From the NCBI GenBank assembly GCA_019916065.1, contig CM034233.1:13991009-14055008 (forward strand): a stretch of 64,000 nucleotides of DNA, read 5' to 3'. Made by a program: the position numbers and the translations under genes. This stretch comes from Vitellaria paradoxa. Its lineage: Eukaryota > Streptophyta > Magnoliopsida > Ericales > Sapotaceae. Of this stretch, positions 11,543-23,934 are shown one piece after another. Within the stretch, counting starts at the first letter, position 1, and every line of letters begins with the position of its first letter. A model generated the notes under the pieces. That model searched no databases. It was not told the origin of the DNA and saw only the letters and a list, made by a program, of their open reading frames with translations.

Positions 11543-11848
11543 TGTAATGGCCAAAGGAGAAAGAAATAGAATTGAAAGAACAAAGAAAAATTTCTGGACT
11601 GAAAAATTTTCCCTTACAAATGATCATCCTTCAGTATCTATAGTTGTAGATCCTTCTAGGCTATTAAATACTTTTCCCTCCATACTTTTAACCAACTAAC
11701 TAACTTCTAAACAGTCTCCTATGCTGGTATGACAGAATTACCAGTTTTTCATTCTAGTATAACAGCACTAACACATAACAGAAATTACATTCTTTATTTA
11801 GTAAACTACCAACTAATTAACTTTGAATATAACAGATAGTTCATAACA
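11543..11848 (-). repeat. LTR of the old minus-strand gypsy element
   Basis: On the minus strand the segment begins TGTTATGAAC and ends CCATTACA immediately before the primer site, giving a TG...CA LTR of about 306 bp. TATTTAATAG near 11660 is a possible TATA-like core. The partner LTR is missing because the element is truncated at ~3090. The outer boundary is inferred from one copy only. Confidence 0.7.
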
Positions 11849-12551
11849 TAAATATTAATCCTAATTTCTTGAATTCGGGGTTGTTTGGATATTTTTGGGG
11901 TAGATTGGAACAAATTCGAATTGAATATCGAATTTGGAGCGGATTTGGGGCGGAGATAGTCCTATCCCCGTATCTGATCCGATATTCAAAATTTTTTTTC
12001 TTAAATCCAAATCCAATTGGATCTTTAAAAAAATTCGAATCTCACATTCATTCGACTCAAATAGTAGATTGGATTTGGACGGATTGGTCAAAATGGCCAT
12101 TCTTATTTTATGAATCTCCAAACACACTATATGATAACAAAAAGATTCGTCCAAGAAAAAGCCTAAAAGGCTAGAATTGTCTTTTCAGTAATATCTACGC
12201 CCACATGGGCCACATTTGCATATTGTGTCCATTTCTTTTGCATATAAAGCTTGAGTGCATTATGCCAAAACGTTACCGTTTCACACGACTTAATGGTCTA
12301 AAAGCATTACACCCAAACATTACCGTTTCACGCGACTTAAGGGGTTGAAGTTCAACCCCTTTTTCCAAACCCTAATGGCCAATGATGGAGTACGAACCAA
12401 CCAAACATGGTTAAAGAAGGAATGCATTAATGAACAGTCATCATTTTAAAATACGATCCAATGGTCTTGATTTAATCTAATTACAATAAATTCTTAAATT
12501 AAAGTGAAAGTTATAAAGAAACTAATTAGAATACAATTAGTTGTTAAAGTT
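11849..12551. other. Intervening non-coding stretch
   Basis: No coding region is supported. A 101-codon open frame at 11869-12174 has no recognisable domain and is rich in degenerate GGATTTGG/CGAATTCG-like repeats. Near 12263-12345 a ~53-bp block containing ACCGTTTCACRCGACTTAA occurs twice. CCAAACCCTAA (12366-12376) resembles a telo-box. Confidence 0.5.
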
Positions 12552-15441
12552 TATTTTATATTTCAGCTTAACAACCCACCGAAGGTTGCTTTATTAAGAT
12601 AATTTAATAAGTAAGCTTAAATTTAGTATTCAAGTTTAATCTGTTTATTGATGGATGAGCTTTGTCCGCAAGATTAAATTTAGCGTTCAAGTTCAATTTG
12701 TTTATTGATGGACAAATGAATGAGCGTAGTCCAAGCCACGTTTGGAACTTGAAAGTTTTATTGATAAACGAGTCTAATCCAAGCCAGAACTTGAAAGGCA
12801 AAATTTTAAGACTCATTCGATACGCTGTTATTTTTTTTTTATTGTTTATGTTTTCTTATTTTTTCTTTTTATTGATGAACGAAAGCTTAGTCGGTAAACT
12901 TAAATTTAGCATTCAATTTCAATTTGTTTATTGATGAACGAATGAACGAGTCTCATCCAAGCCATGTTTGGAACTTGAAAGTTTTATTAATGAACGGGTC
13001 TAGTCTAAGTCATGTTTGGAACTTGAAAGTCAAATTTTTAAGACTCATTTGATGTACTATTTTTTTATATTTAATTGTTTATGTTTTTTATTTTTTGTTT
13101 TTATTTTTCTTTCCCAAATGAAAATTAAAACTGCATTTGAAAATATAATTTTATTTATAGTAATTAATTTTTTGTTTTAATAAAATTATCAATTTTATTA
13201 GTTTCTAAAAAAATAATTGAATTTAATAAAATATATTTAGTATTAATTTAATTTATTTAGTTAATTATTAATTTAACTGATTAAACTAAATTATATTATT
13301 TTAATAATATTATTTATTAAAAATTTAGTTTAATAAATGTAAAATATATTAAACTATTTAAAATAATTCAATAAGATATATTTTATATTAATTAAATTAT
13401 ATAAATTAAATTTATAACTAATTTAATTTAGTTTGATTAATTTAATCTAATTTATTATTCATTAAATATATTTCACAATATAATTTAATTAATATAATAT
13501 ATATAAAATATAATTTAATTATATTATGTATTAAAAATAAGTGAATAAAACATATTTCACATTAAATGATTTAGTTATTTTATTTACACAAATAATTTAA
13601 TAAAATATGAAATATAATAAATTGGTTAATTACATCCATTAATTTAATAATTTAATTTAATTATATTATATTATTTATTAAAAATAATTTTAGTTTAATA
13701 AAATATTCAAATAAAATAAGCACGAGTTATTCGTAAACACCAAGAAACTATTTGAACTACTAATTTAAGGAAATATTTCTTATATCTACAAATCGATTTA
13801 AGAAAAATATATATAATTTAACAGTGCATTATTTTTAATATTTTAATAAATTACTGCAATGTTATAAATAAATTTTACATTCACTGAATTAAATTGTGTA
13901 ATAAATAAAATAAAAATTTTTTATTATGAAAGATGATAATTGGAAGAATAATTACTAACATAAAAGTGATTAACACAAATATATTATATTTTCAATGTAT
14001 TTTATTTAACTATTTGTTTGCACACTAATTGAGTTGCATTGTACTTATGATGCTTAATTGGTATTCATAAAAAGTATTTTTTTGAAAAATTTCCAATCAA
14101 CAATTTTAAATTGTGCTAAGACGACTAATTTTGAGAATTGCGCCAAAGATTTTTTCCTAAAGCATGATTAGTTTATAAATATTCAACAACTAAAAGAAAG
14201 ATCTAACAGATACAATGTTTAACTTAACCTTTTTTTCTAATGTCTATTTGATAACATTATATTTGGCTTTTTTTGGCGCACTGAAAATATGAAAAAATTT
14301 GTGAAAACCTTTGAAAACTTTTAATTCGTTATTTTGATAATTATTAAATCACATTCAACAATTCTTTTTTCAAACACTCTCAACTTAAAAATTGTCGTTA
14401 TTTTATATTATTATTTGATAAATGGGACAGAATAAAGTTAAACAATAGTAAATTCATGAGCAAAAAATAAAATAAAAGTAATCAATGCATAATTAATTAA
14501 TTAATTTTAAATTATATTATTTTGCACATTTAATTATGATTTAACATAATATTTATTACAAGTTACTTTTAGAAAAATATATTTTGTTACAACTTTATGA
14601 TTTCTTATTATTTAATCAAATAAAAACTATGGGTCTGTTTGACATAATAGAAAACTTTGAAAAATACTTAAAAACTTTGAAAATCTTTAAAATTTTTTAA
14701 TATATTTTACACTCTTCGTATTTTATAAAATTTCTATAAATTTATATATATCTATATATCCTAAAATTTTTTTACAAATCCCAATAAATTTTTTTATAAA
14801 TCCCAATAACATTCCACAAACCCTAATAACTTTTCTATAAATCTCAAAAACGTTTTAATCACTTTCAATAAATTCTGACATAAAACCATTCCAATGGAAC
14901 TAAAAAAAGTTCGGATGATTTCTCTCTCTAAAAAGTTGAAGCAAAAATCGAAAAATTTTACTATTTATTTTTGAAAAACGCGATTAATAGCTATGCGTCA
15001 AATATAAAAAAGTTTTTCAAATCACATTTTTACTATTTTTCGTTATTTTTTGATGCGCCAAACAGATCCTATGTATATATTAGTATAATTAAAATTCTAC
15101 TTATCATAAAACTCTCAAATTGTTATTAGTTTGTATAAATTATATTGACTATCCACAGAATTTGATAAAAATATATAAATATCTTTGTGAAGTCTAAAAT
15201 TACATTTATTATTCTTATATTTTTAAATTTTGTTACAAATTTTTCGTTAGCATTAATGTTTCATTAGGAGAGCTATGTATGGATGAACTGAGGAGATCAC
15301 TATTTAATCACAAAAATTAAATAAATCATTAAAACTATATTGAACAATTGTGCCAACATTAGTTCATTGCTAGGGCACTCGATCTGAATATGATTTAGAA
15401 AGATTTGATCATTTGAAGATTCTCAAATAAATCTAAATTGA
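12552..15441. repeat. Right copy of the large direct repeat
   Basis: This is colinear with 1-3083, including the GTTCAAGTT/GAACGAG tandem subunits (two here), a long A/T-only block (~13140-13720) and a nested MITE-like segment (14629-15073). Similarity ends at AAATTGA (15435-15441), after which the sequence differs from the left copy. No genes. Confidence 0.8.
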
Positions 15442-18309
15442 GTGTTCTACTACATCAATTTTCTGGGATCATTTGAATAATGATTAAGTACTCTATAAAC
15501 TCAATAAAATAATTAATAATCATTAAAAAAAACATATATTTAAGCAACGATCATCAAGAGGCATGAATGGGCACTGATCAAAATAATCACGCCAAATTAG
15601 TTTATTTTCTGTTTTTTTAAAATAATTTTTAACTAATATAAATGACATGGAGTTAGTCCTCTTGACATTAATGACAAAGAATAATTTATGACAAAATCTA
15701 AAAAAAAAAAAGTGAGGATAATTAATATAATTTCAAAAACTACAAGAGTGTTTAATGTATTTTCGTCAAATTTTAAGCGTAACTTTTCTAATATCTAAAA
15801 TTATTTTTTATTCTAACATAATAAAATATATACAATCCTATTACGTTAATCCTAATAAAACTTTGGAAAGCACACACCAATTCAAATACTATATTCAGAA
15901 TAAACTACCTAATAACAACATATACTTTTTATTCTAATAAAATATTTTTATAATTATTAAACACTTTATAATTACACTCCAATTCAGATACATACTCGTT
16001 TTATTTATAACTAATTACACTCCAATTCAAATATATACTTATTTTATCTCTCTAATTTTTTTTTAGAGACGGCATGGTATAAAATTAAAAATGAACAAAT
16101 TTCATAAAGAAAAAAAATAAAATAATAAGTTTCAACCATATTATTAAATTACTTTATTTTAAATATCTAATTATCATTTATCATAATATTTATTATTATT
16201 TTTTAAAAAACAAACCCTTATCCCACTTTTGTAACCGTACTCTCACTGATCAAATACTAATTTTATATATTTCGAAAATTTGAAATTACACTTCAATTCA
16301 AACCCTGTATATATTATTATCTTTTGCCCATTAAAATATTTTACATAAATTAATAAAAAATAAAAAGGTTTCCCAATTTTGATCGTAATTTTTTTTTTTT
16401 TTGGGTGATTCATTCCTTCAATCAACATTCAGTAACATTTTTGTTACACTCTGAATCTAAACACCATAGTGAACGGTGTAGGATTAAGGAGATGGAAAAA
16501 TAAAAAATTAATTTTGATGTGGAAAGATAAAAAAAAAAAATAAAATAAATAAAAAAATAGCGTTGACTTTCGAAATTCCTTTTCATTTCTACGTTTGTAT
16601 TATTTTATTCAATAAATTGTATAAATTAGATTGATGTACAAAAACCTTGCATTCAACTCGGATATTTTCATTAAAAAACAATTGATCTTGTAACTCAAAT
16701 TAAATTGCAAAACATTGCAACCAATTCGGAATATCCATTACTTAAAAGTCCAATGATGAGAACACGATTTTAGAAATTACAATTAATTGTTTGCAAGAGA
16801 TTAAATCAATATTTGTGATATTAAAAAAAAAAAAAAACTCAGTCAAATCAAACGTTAAATTAATATTGCAAAACAGGCAACTTTGTATGAAAATCTTTCA
16901 TCCATAAGTGAGTGAAGACAAAAATAATTAAGCTAAACTCTTTATTTTAATAAGATATTTACTTAGTTTCGAAAAAATCCTCCTTACGTTTAAATTATGA
17001 ATAAATCTATTTATAAGTCATGAAAACTTGTAAACTAGTGTTTAGAGAAAAAAGAAAAAGGAATTTCGGGGTTAGAAAGAGTGTAAAGGTCCTAAAAATC
17101 TACAAAATAATAAATATATAGTTTTTACCCAATCCAATATCAATTGAGTAGCAAAAGAAAGAATCTAAAACATGTTAGGAATCAAACCAAAAGTGTATTC
17201 TCGATTAAAAATTTAGCCTCTAACTTCTAACCCAGTTTGAATTTCAAAAAATCAAAATTGGGAGGTAGTCATTACAAATAAAGTTATAAATTTTTTAGCC
17301 ACGTTGATTAGAGTTATGGCATCAAGGACTCGATTGAATGGTACTAAAATTTTAGGAGATAAATTTTAAAGGGGGTATAAGATAAGATGGGGTATTATTT
17401 TTAGAGGGTTGACCTACATTAATGTGATGTTTATAGAGGGGGATAACTTTTGACTTGATTTGAATGTTTTATAAATAAGAGGGGTGAATGATAGAAAAAA
17501 TAGTCAAATGACTCATTTGCCGTTGTGGTTCCTCAAACTTGGTTACCCATTAAATTAAATATTAAATTACAAAACTCACTCTATTTAATTATTTTTGGAC
17601 AATTTGAAGTTATATTATTTATTTTATTGAAAATTTATTTTTTTTATAAATTTATTTAAAGAACTTTTTTTAAATATGCACTTTTGAATGATTGGTTATT
17701 ATCTAATTTTTTTAATTATATTTATTTTGACTTGTTGGTCTATCTATTATTTTTTTACTAGTATTATATTTATTTCAATCAAGTTAACAATACAATTAAC
17801 GAGGGATAAAAATGTCAAAAGCAGTCAAGTTGAAGGTGGATAATTTTTAGTTAGCTTCAAAGGTGCCCAAAAATATCTCCAAAGAGGGGGAAAAATAAAG
17901 AAGGGGGAAAGCTAAGAGGGGGAGAAGAGGGAAGAGAGGAAAAATTTTGCTATCCAAACAAAAGGATAAGCGTGGGACCCACCCTTATGAGGGGGTAAAA
18001 GCTTTGGACGGGACCAAATCCCTCATCCAATCGGGCCCCAAAAGTTATGACCAAATAGGTGTCAAGTTATATTTTTTACTTACCAAAAAAAAAAGTCAAA
18101 ATTTTTTAAAAACTTTCAAAATATGCAACTTTATATTTTATCCTTTAATCAATAAGTGCTCCACAACTATTTCAATCATTCTAAAAATATTTTGAGGGAT
18201 AGATGTCCATAAAATCATACACAACTTTTGAGAGTAAAATTAGTCTTGAACAACATTATGTCAAACACAGGCCTTTGATCATGTCTCTGAATTTTTATTT
18301 CGATCCATC
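15442..18309. other. AT-rich intergenic DNA, no gene seen
   Basis: No open frame with protein-like composition was found. Positions 17880-18060 are richer in G and C than their surroundings (GGGGGAGAAG and GTGGGACCCACCC tracts) and may be part of a decayed transposon, but no ends could be defined. Confidence 0.5.
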
Positions 18310-18514
18310 TAAGGGTCCGTTTGGGAATCCAAAATTAGTACAAGTTAATTTGTAGCAAGCTACTAGTAAATATAAAAATTACCAAATTACCCTTATTAAT
18401 TTTTTCCAAGCTATTTACAAACTTTTAGCACATAAAGGTATAAATGTCAATATATTAGAAATTTTACATTCCCAAAAAATTAACACGTGCTAATTTTCCC
18501 AAACTAAACCTAAG
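18310..18514. mobile_element. MITE, about 205 bp
   Basis: The termini TAAGGGTCCGTTTGGGAA and TTTCCCAAACTAAACCTAAG form an imperfect inverted repeat of ~19 bp around an AT-rich non-coding interior. Ends of the GGGTCCGTTTGG type are common in plant hAT- or Harbinger-derived MITEs. The superfamily was not determined because the target duplication is unclear. Confidence 0.65.
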
Positions 18515-19984
18515 TTATTCAATTCTTTTCTTTCTTTGTTGAGAGAAATGTGTGTTTCTCATTTTTTAACTTCATGTATGGATCAAAATATTATTTAGTT
18601 TATCTAGAACGTGTAATTAATTATTTGCAGATTTTTAAGTAAAATTTGACGTATTATTAAATGTAATATCCACCATCGAAGACCCCACACATTGAACACA
18701 ATTAATATTATACAAAAAGCAATTACTAGGTGCAGAATCCGACAAGCAGCCACCCACTAGAATTTAAAAAAAAATAAGCGATTTCCAACCGATGCACCAA
18801 TTCTAACATAAAGAGGAATCTAAAGGTTGTCAACTGTTACTTAACTGGAAGCACCGACAAAATATGCCAAACTCTGCCGTCCAGGTTTTGCATCTCATAC
18901 GGCGCCGAAACGTTTCCACTTTCCTTTGCTCCTCGGCTTGCTGTTAATCCTTGGGCCTTTTTTTTTTTAGATACTATAACTTTTAAAGCGTGTTAATCCC
19001 ATTTACAAAATAAAAATTATGTGTATTTCGGTAAAAATTAAAATAAATCAGCATTTTTGTTATTTTTTTCTAGAGAGATAATTTTTATTTAAATAAACAT
19101 GAATTTTTTTATGAATAAAATTAATATATCTAAAAATTACTTCTAAAAAAATTATATAAGACAGAAAAAGTTAAAAAAAAAAACAAAAACAAAAATCATT
19201 ATTCTTTGTATCTAAACTAAGCCTAAATCATCAAATATGTAATAGTACCATACGATTAAAGTTTCGTTTGAAAATATTATTAGAATAGTATTTTTAAGTG
19301 TGGATGTATTGTGTTTGAATATATAATTGTATTTATTTATATTTATGTTTTAATAGCTCAAAATCGAAAGAACGTATTAAATAATTATTTTATTTAGAAA
19401 ATATATTAAATTATATTAATTTTGAATTAATGCATTCATGTCATGCTCTTTTCATATTTTTTCAATAATTCCAAATCCGATTGTTGTGACATATCTATTA
19501 TATTGTTACCTATCACTTTAAAGTAAAAAAAAATATTAAAAATATGATTTATTTATAAAAACATCTACGCCTCATTGTTACGATCTTGTTTTTTATTTTT
19601 AATTTTTTGTAAAATTTTATGATAAAATAGTATTTTCTAAACTAAAATTAGGCGCAGAGATTAAGTAAATCACAACCAAGAAAAGCAAATATGAACTCTG
19701 GTGTTAATTGGACCATAAATGTGGTCTATCCAACCCAATGAGGCTGGGCTCATTTCATTTGTGGAATACCGATATCACTGCCTAGCCGCCACGGCGACGG
19801 ACATGTCTCTAAGTGGTCACAGCTGGAAAACAATTCCAATCCAGTCCTACAAAAGTAAAAATAGTTCCTGCTTTTTTTTAATGTAAAATGTATTTTAAAA
19901 AATTTTACTCATATTTTATTTTAAATTATTTAAAACATGAATAATTTACATTGAAACGAAAGAAATTTGAAAACTAGTTCCATC
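18515..19984. other. Intergenic DNA, no gene seen
   Basis: AT-rich sequence with short GC-richer patches near 18895-18950 and 19780-19830. No supported coding region, RNA gene or transposon boundary. Confidence 0.45.
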
Positions 19985-20236
19985 AAATTGCTTGTAATTT
20001 CATTCATCAAAAAATATTCTCATCGGAAATGAAAACCCATATGAAAATCAGTTATAAAATGTGACTTTTTTTTAATTGATGATTAATATAAAAATTGAGA
20101 GAATGTGGTCAAAAAAACATAATTTGTGAAAAATGAAATCGCGAAATGATAACACGGTTTCAAATTGATCTAAAATTAATAAACTACAAAATGAGATTGT
20201 CGTTTTAACTGAGTGTATATATATGTTTGTTCTGCA
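19985..20236. repeat. Left part of an AT-rich tandem-repeat unit
   Basis: This matches 25245-25500: both contain TTTCATTCATYAAAAAATA-, GAAATGAAAAC- and TTGTTCTRCAG-like blocks in the same order and end at a (TA)n microsatellite. The rest of this unit resumes at 24217, on the other side of the pararetroviral insert. Confidence 0.7.
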
Positions 20237-20237
20237 G

Positions 20238-20269
<32 letters not shown>
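20237..20269. repeat. (TA)n(CA)n microsatellite at the left edge of the viral insert
   Basis: An alternating TA run followed by CACACACACACA directly borders the viral sequence, which starts with CTTAAAGTTAGAGTTGAGTG. A similar CA/TA run lies at the right edge (24217-24245). Confidence 0.85.
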
Positions 20270-20345
20270 CTTAAAGTTAGAGTTGAGTGACTTCAGCAAT
20301 GTGAGTTTATAGTGTTCAGGAGTCATTCCACTATGATTAGCTTTA
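20270..20345 (-). pseudogene. Viral reverse transcriptase start, truncated
   Basis: The minus strand encodes MTPEHYKLTLLKSLNSNFKV, which corresponds to the MTLEHYELAITKVTQLQARD-like segment of the RT copy at 23290-23350. It stops at the CA microsatellite, so the catalytic RT domain is missing from this copy. Confidence 0.7.
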
Positions 20346-20689
20346 GTTGGGTTGATATCTTCGTTTCTCTTGATATCTTCAGGAGACTGGAAAGTGGAGA
20401 AGTGAACTAAGTAATTTTTGGAACAAAAACTATCCCCATAAACTGTTTAGCCAAAGTCAACTGGTCAGGAAATTGGTGGAGATATTAACAATCATGGCGT
20501 TGGAGTTGGAAACTTCCCTGGATATTGTTATGCCTAGAAAGTCAATAGAGGATTGACCAAGTAACATTTGGCCTTCAAGTCTGCAATAAGCATTCTAGGG
20601 TATCAAACCGTGTAGAAAACCGTTTGTTACATTATTTTTTGTTGGCTTGTAAGATAAGTAAGAGCTTTGTTTTAGGTTTTTGCATCTTT

Positions 20690-21475
20690 TGCCTGCGAAT
20701 TTAGTGTAGTTTTGGTAGCGGAGATCTTTTGTTTCTGGCGTTGACTATCAATAGCTGAGGGATTTTTAATTTTTCAGATGTGAGTAGTGCTCTCCTGTGA
20801 GAGTTCACACTCATGTAATAGGGGGAATTATGTTTCATACCTAGAGGACTCTGGGTAAAACATTTGATAATCTTTGGGAATTTGGATAGCATCTGGTTTT
20901 CGGAAGTACTTTTTTGGTTTTGGCTTATCTGGGGGTTTACACCTTTCTAGATGAATTTTCTTGAGGTTTTCTCTGTCAAGAGCTTTTCTAGCTATTCTCC
21001 GTTGTCTTTAAGCTCTTTGATCAATATAATACTCAGGATCTATTTCTCTTCTGCACTGACGTCTCTCTCGGCGTGCTTGCTGTCTTTCTTCTTCATTATC
21101 ATCATTTTTGAGCTAGATGGGGTTTTCTTGGCACGCTTGGTAAGTCATAATCCAAGTCATACCAAATATGTCCGTTGAAATTTCTGCCATTATAAACATG
21201 CCTCCTATCATTATCAAAGGAATAGAGGGGGAGTTTATCAATGGTCTTGATCTCGGCAAGGAAAATTGGGCATTGGACATTTTTGGATTGAAAAGAGAAC
21301 TCAATTTGGATAGATCCATTTGGGTTCCTAGTGAACTTGGGATCAATGGCTTGAATAGCTTGGTTCTGGGTGTGAAGTTATTCATAGTTGGTAATCCAAG
21401 AAATAAGAAGAAGCTTGGAAAGTTTTTCTTTTCAAATTTGGCAGGGAATGTATGAACAGTGTGTAACATCACGAG
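20690..21475 (-). pseudogene. Viral coat-protein region, decayed
   Basis: Downstream of the movement protein on the minus strand are broken frames. They include WITNYE and NPNGSIQIEFSF-like pieces (21400-21300), an acidic then basic stretch (NDDNEEERQQARRERR, ~21110-21060), a Lys/Arg-rich patch near 20950 and a 63-codon frame (20892-20701) ending NARNKRSPLPKLH. Position between movement protein and RT, plus composition, suggests the coat-protein part of the polyprotein. No intact CCHC knuckle was seen. Assignment is positional. Confidence 0.5.
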
Positions 21476-21479
21476 TGTT

Positions 21480-22215
21480 TATATTAAGAAAAAGTGCATC
21501 AATGGTTGGACTGGATGGGGAAGTTAGAAGATCTTATGCATAGTTTTGGACTTTGTAGACCATCTAGTAGTGCAGGGTAGCAGTAATTCTAGAATCAACT
21601 TGCTTAGCTCTAGTAATCTAGATTTGAACCTTCAAGGCTGAAAGAAGATATTGTGGGTCTCTCAGGGACATATTGAAGTTTGGAAAGAAAGTTACCATTA
21701 TGGTTCCTTTAGTCAAGGTCGTTTAATCTGTACCAATACAAGCATGTTGATACTGCACAAATGTAGAATCAAGTAAAGCAATGTGGCGGAGAACCAACAA
21801 GCTTTTCTGCCATGAAAGGTGAAGGTAAGCCTGATGGCACCCCAGTGAAGATGAGAGTAACCTTCTCTGAGCCACTGTGAGAGGAGGAATTCTGGGAAGG
21901 ACAAAGTGAGCATCTGTTCTTTCTGGGTAGTTGGAATTGACTATTGATTCATCGAAGATGCTTGAACATGTTATTGCTCATTGTTACTAAGAACTCTAAT
22001 GATTTTGGTTTTTAGGGATTTACTAGGTTTAGAAAAAGCCATATAGGGACTAAGAATGTAAATGTCTGAAGGAGGAACTATTTATGCATTAGGGTGGTAG
22101 AATACTTTATACAGAGACTTTCTGCTAGATCTAGTAGAACTATCACTAAAGACAGAAAAAGAGGAAGAAGTAGAAGGAGAATTCCGTAACCTTGACACGG
22201 TGAATGGATAATAAG
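21480..22215 (-). pseudogene. Viral movement protein, decayed
   Basis: The N-terminal part lies at 22210-22030 (SRLRNSPSTSSSF...SRKSLYKVFYHPNA, then a stop). The core is at 21913-21713 with QWLREGYSHLHWGAIRLTFT and a YQHACxG-like motif changed to CSINMLVLV. It continues at ~21705-21480 with MVTFFPNFNMSLRDP, SALKVQI, stop, and TLHY-stop-MVYKVQNYA. These motifs are characteristic of the 30K-superfamily movement proteins of caulimovirids, which open plasmodesmata for virion or RNA passage. At least four in-frame stops are present, so it is not functional. Confidence 0.8.
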
Positions 22216-22399
22216 AAATTCCTTAAGTTTATATTTAGCAGGTATCTCGATTGAGAACAACAGGTTACCTTTCTCTAAGGACTTACAAACTTCTTGTCAA
22301 ATCTTTAGCTTGGTATAAACTCAAGAAGTTTGAATCCTGGTTCTCTAATATGCTAGATCACACGAAGTGCAAAGAAGATAAGAAATAGGAGAAGTGAGA

Positions 22400-22510
22400 A
22401 TAGTGAAACACAAACACAAAAATTTTATTAAGAGAGTAAAGCTTACAAAGATAACAACCAGCAAACTTCTGCCTTACAGATGAGGGGTAAAACCATTTTT
22501 ATAGGCGAGA
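22400..22510 (-). promoter_or_regulatory. Viral promoter/poly(A) region in the intergenic segment
   Basis: On the minus strand a TATAAAAAT box (22503-22495, context CGCCTATAAAAATGG) is followed ~70 bp downstream by AATAAA (22429-22424). A pararetrovirus transcript starts after the TATA box and reads past this poly(A) signal on the first pass. The segment lies between the polyprotein end (22752) and the movement protein. The role is inferred from arrangement. Confidence 0.5.
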
Positions 22511-22751
22511 GTGAAAACTAGTGGATTTCAAATCCGAACTCCAAACAAACTAAAACAGTATAGACAAAATTGATACAAACTTTTACAAAAGTTGGACATA
22601 TAGTACAAAAAGTAAATAAACACATGGTATATAAAGCACATGGCTCTATTACACACCACACTGAACGAAGGCAAAGTCTGCAAAACTATAGGCTGCTTAA
22701 AGTTAAAGATTCTCAGGCTAATAGAGACAAGTGCATGCTGAGTGTCACTCA

Positions 22752-22925
22752 CTAGCCATTGTCATTATCGCTTCTATTACCATAGTTTGGGTCCAATGGT
22801 TTTTCATCTGAAAGGCTATCTCGATCTAAGGGGAAGTAAGAATAAGCTCCTGGGCCACAATGGATTCTAGCAATATAGCAGTGTATAGTCATTGCACTGA
22901 GTAGTTCTTGAAGTTGGAATGCAAA
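22752..22925 (-). pseudogene. C-terminal end of the viral polyprotein
   Basis: The minus-strand frame FQLQELLSAM...GPGAYSYFPLDRDSLSD...PNYGNRSDNDNG ends at TAG 22754-22752, shortly before the promoter region. An acidic Ser/Asp/Asn-rich tail just upstream of the intergenic region fits the end of the single viral polyprotein. Sequence further upstream (22925-23240) is too decayed to assign. Confidence 0.5.
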
Positions 22926-23239
22926 GTTCTATGATTGAATTTGTTCAAATAGAGTAAAAGTAAGTCTCTCTTCATCAAGATTGGATAACTTCCACTGATA
23001 ATTAATAGTCAATTAGTCAACAAGAAGTTCTATTGTTGAGGATGATTATCTTTTGAAGAAAGGAAAACCAATCTATAGTATGTAGTGCCCTGGAAGAATA
23101 ATTGGTAATGTTATGCTGGTAATATGCTTGGATGACTGTATAGTTGTGAAAGTAATAGTATGACTTAGTAGGGTTTAAGGACTATGAAAGTAATAGTTTT
23201 TCCAAACCCCTTTGAAAAGATAAAGACTTCTTTGTTATT

Positions 23240-23575
23240 CTTCCTTTTAAGAAAAATGAAAATATCAACCCAACTAAAGCTAATCATAGTAGAATGACTC
23301 TTGAACACTATGAACTCGCCATTACTAAAGTCACTCAACTCCAAGCTAGAGATCTCATTGAACCACTAGTTTCCCAATGAGCAAATGAAAGTCAACAAAA
23401 GATCAGAACAAGTAAAAAAAAAGATACGACTAGTTGTCAATTACCAACCCATAAATCAGTTCCTCCTTGATGATCTAAATGTTCTTTTAGCCAATTACAG
23501 GTTATACTTAAAAGGCCTCATTTTCCCTACAGAAAATCCATTCCTCACATTGTTTCAAGTAAGAAATGAGTAGGG
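23240..23575 (+). pseudogene. Viral reverse transcriptase fragment, + orientation
   Basis: The plus strand reads NPTKANHSRMTLEHYELAIT, then VTQLQARDLIEPLVSQ, a stop, and after a frameshift VNKRSEQVKKKIRLVVNYQP followed by INQFLLDDLNVLL. This is the N-terminal finger region of a caulimovirid RT, before the catalytic aspartates. It is inverted relative to the other viral pieces. Confidence 0.8.
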
Positions 23576-23576
23576 A

Positions 23577-23930
23577 TTAAGAATAGGAATGTCTGAAAGA
23601 GGAACTATTTCTGCATTAGGGTGGTAGGATACTTCATACATAGACTTTCTATTGGATCTACCAGAACAAATATGTTGATACTGCACAAATATGGAATCAA
23701 GTAGGGTAATGTGGGAGACAACCAGCAAGCCTTTCTTGTTGTGAAAGGTGAAGACAAGCCTAACGACACCCCAGTGAAGATGCATTAGGGTGGTAGGATA
23801 CTTTACACAGAGATTCTCTACCAAATCTGCTAGAACCATCATTAAAGATAGAAAAAAAAAAAGAAGCAGACGGAGACTTCCTTAATTGTGACATGGTAAA
23901 TGGATAACAGGAAATTCCTACTCAATTATT
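23577..23930 (-). pseudogene. Scrambled movement-protein pieces
   Basis: On the minus strand an N-terminal movement-protein piece (~23930-23785) joins a core piece (LHWGVVRLVFTFHNKKGLL, ~23782-23700). That in turn joins another N-terminal piece (RSNRKSMYEVSYHPNAEIVP, ~23660-23600). The order is not that of a gene, so the block was assembled by recombination. The DNA matches 22010-22215 and 21760-21850. Confidence 0.7.
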
Positions 23931-23934
23931 GGCA

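Noticed and set aside
21168..21455. 95-codon plus-strand frame within the viral block
   Set aside because: The opposite strand carries the coat-protein-like remnant in line with the movement protein; this frame is antisense.
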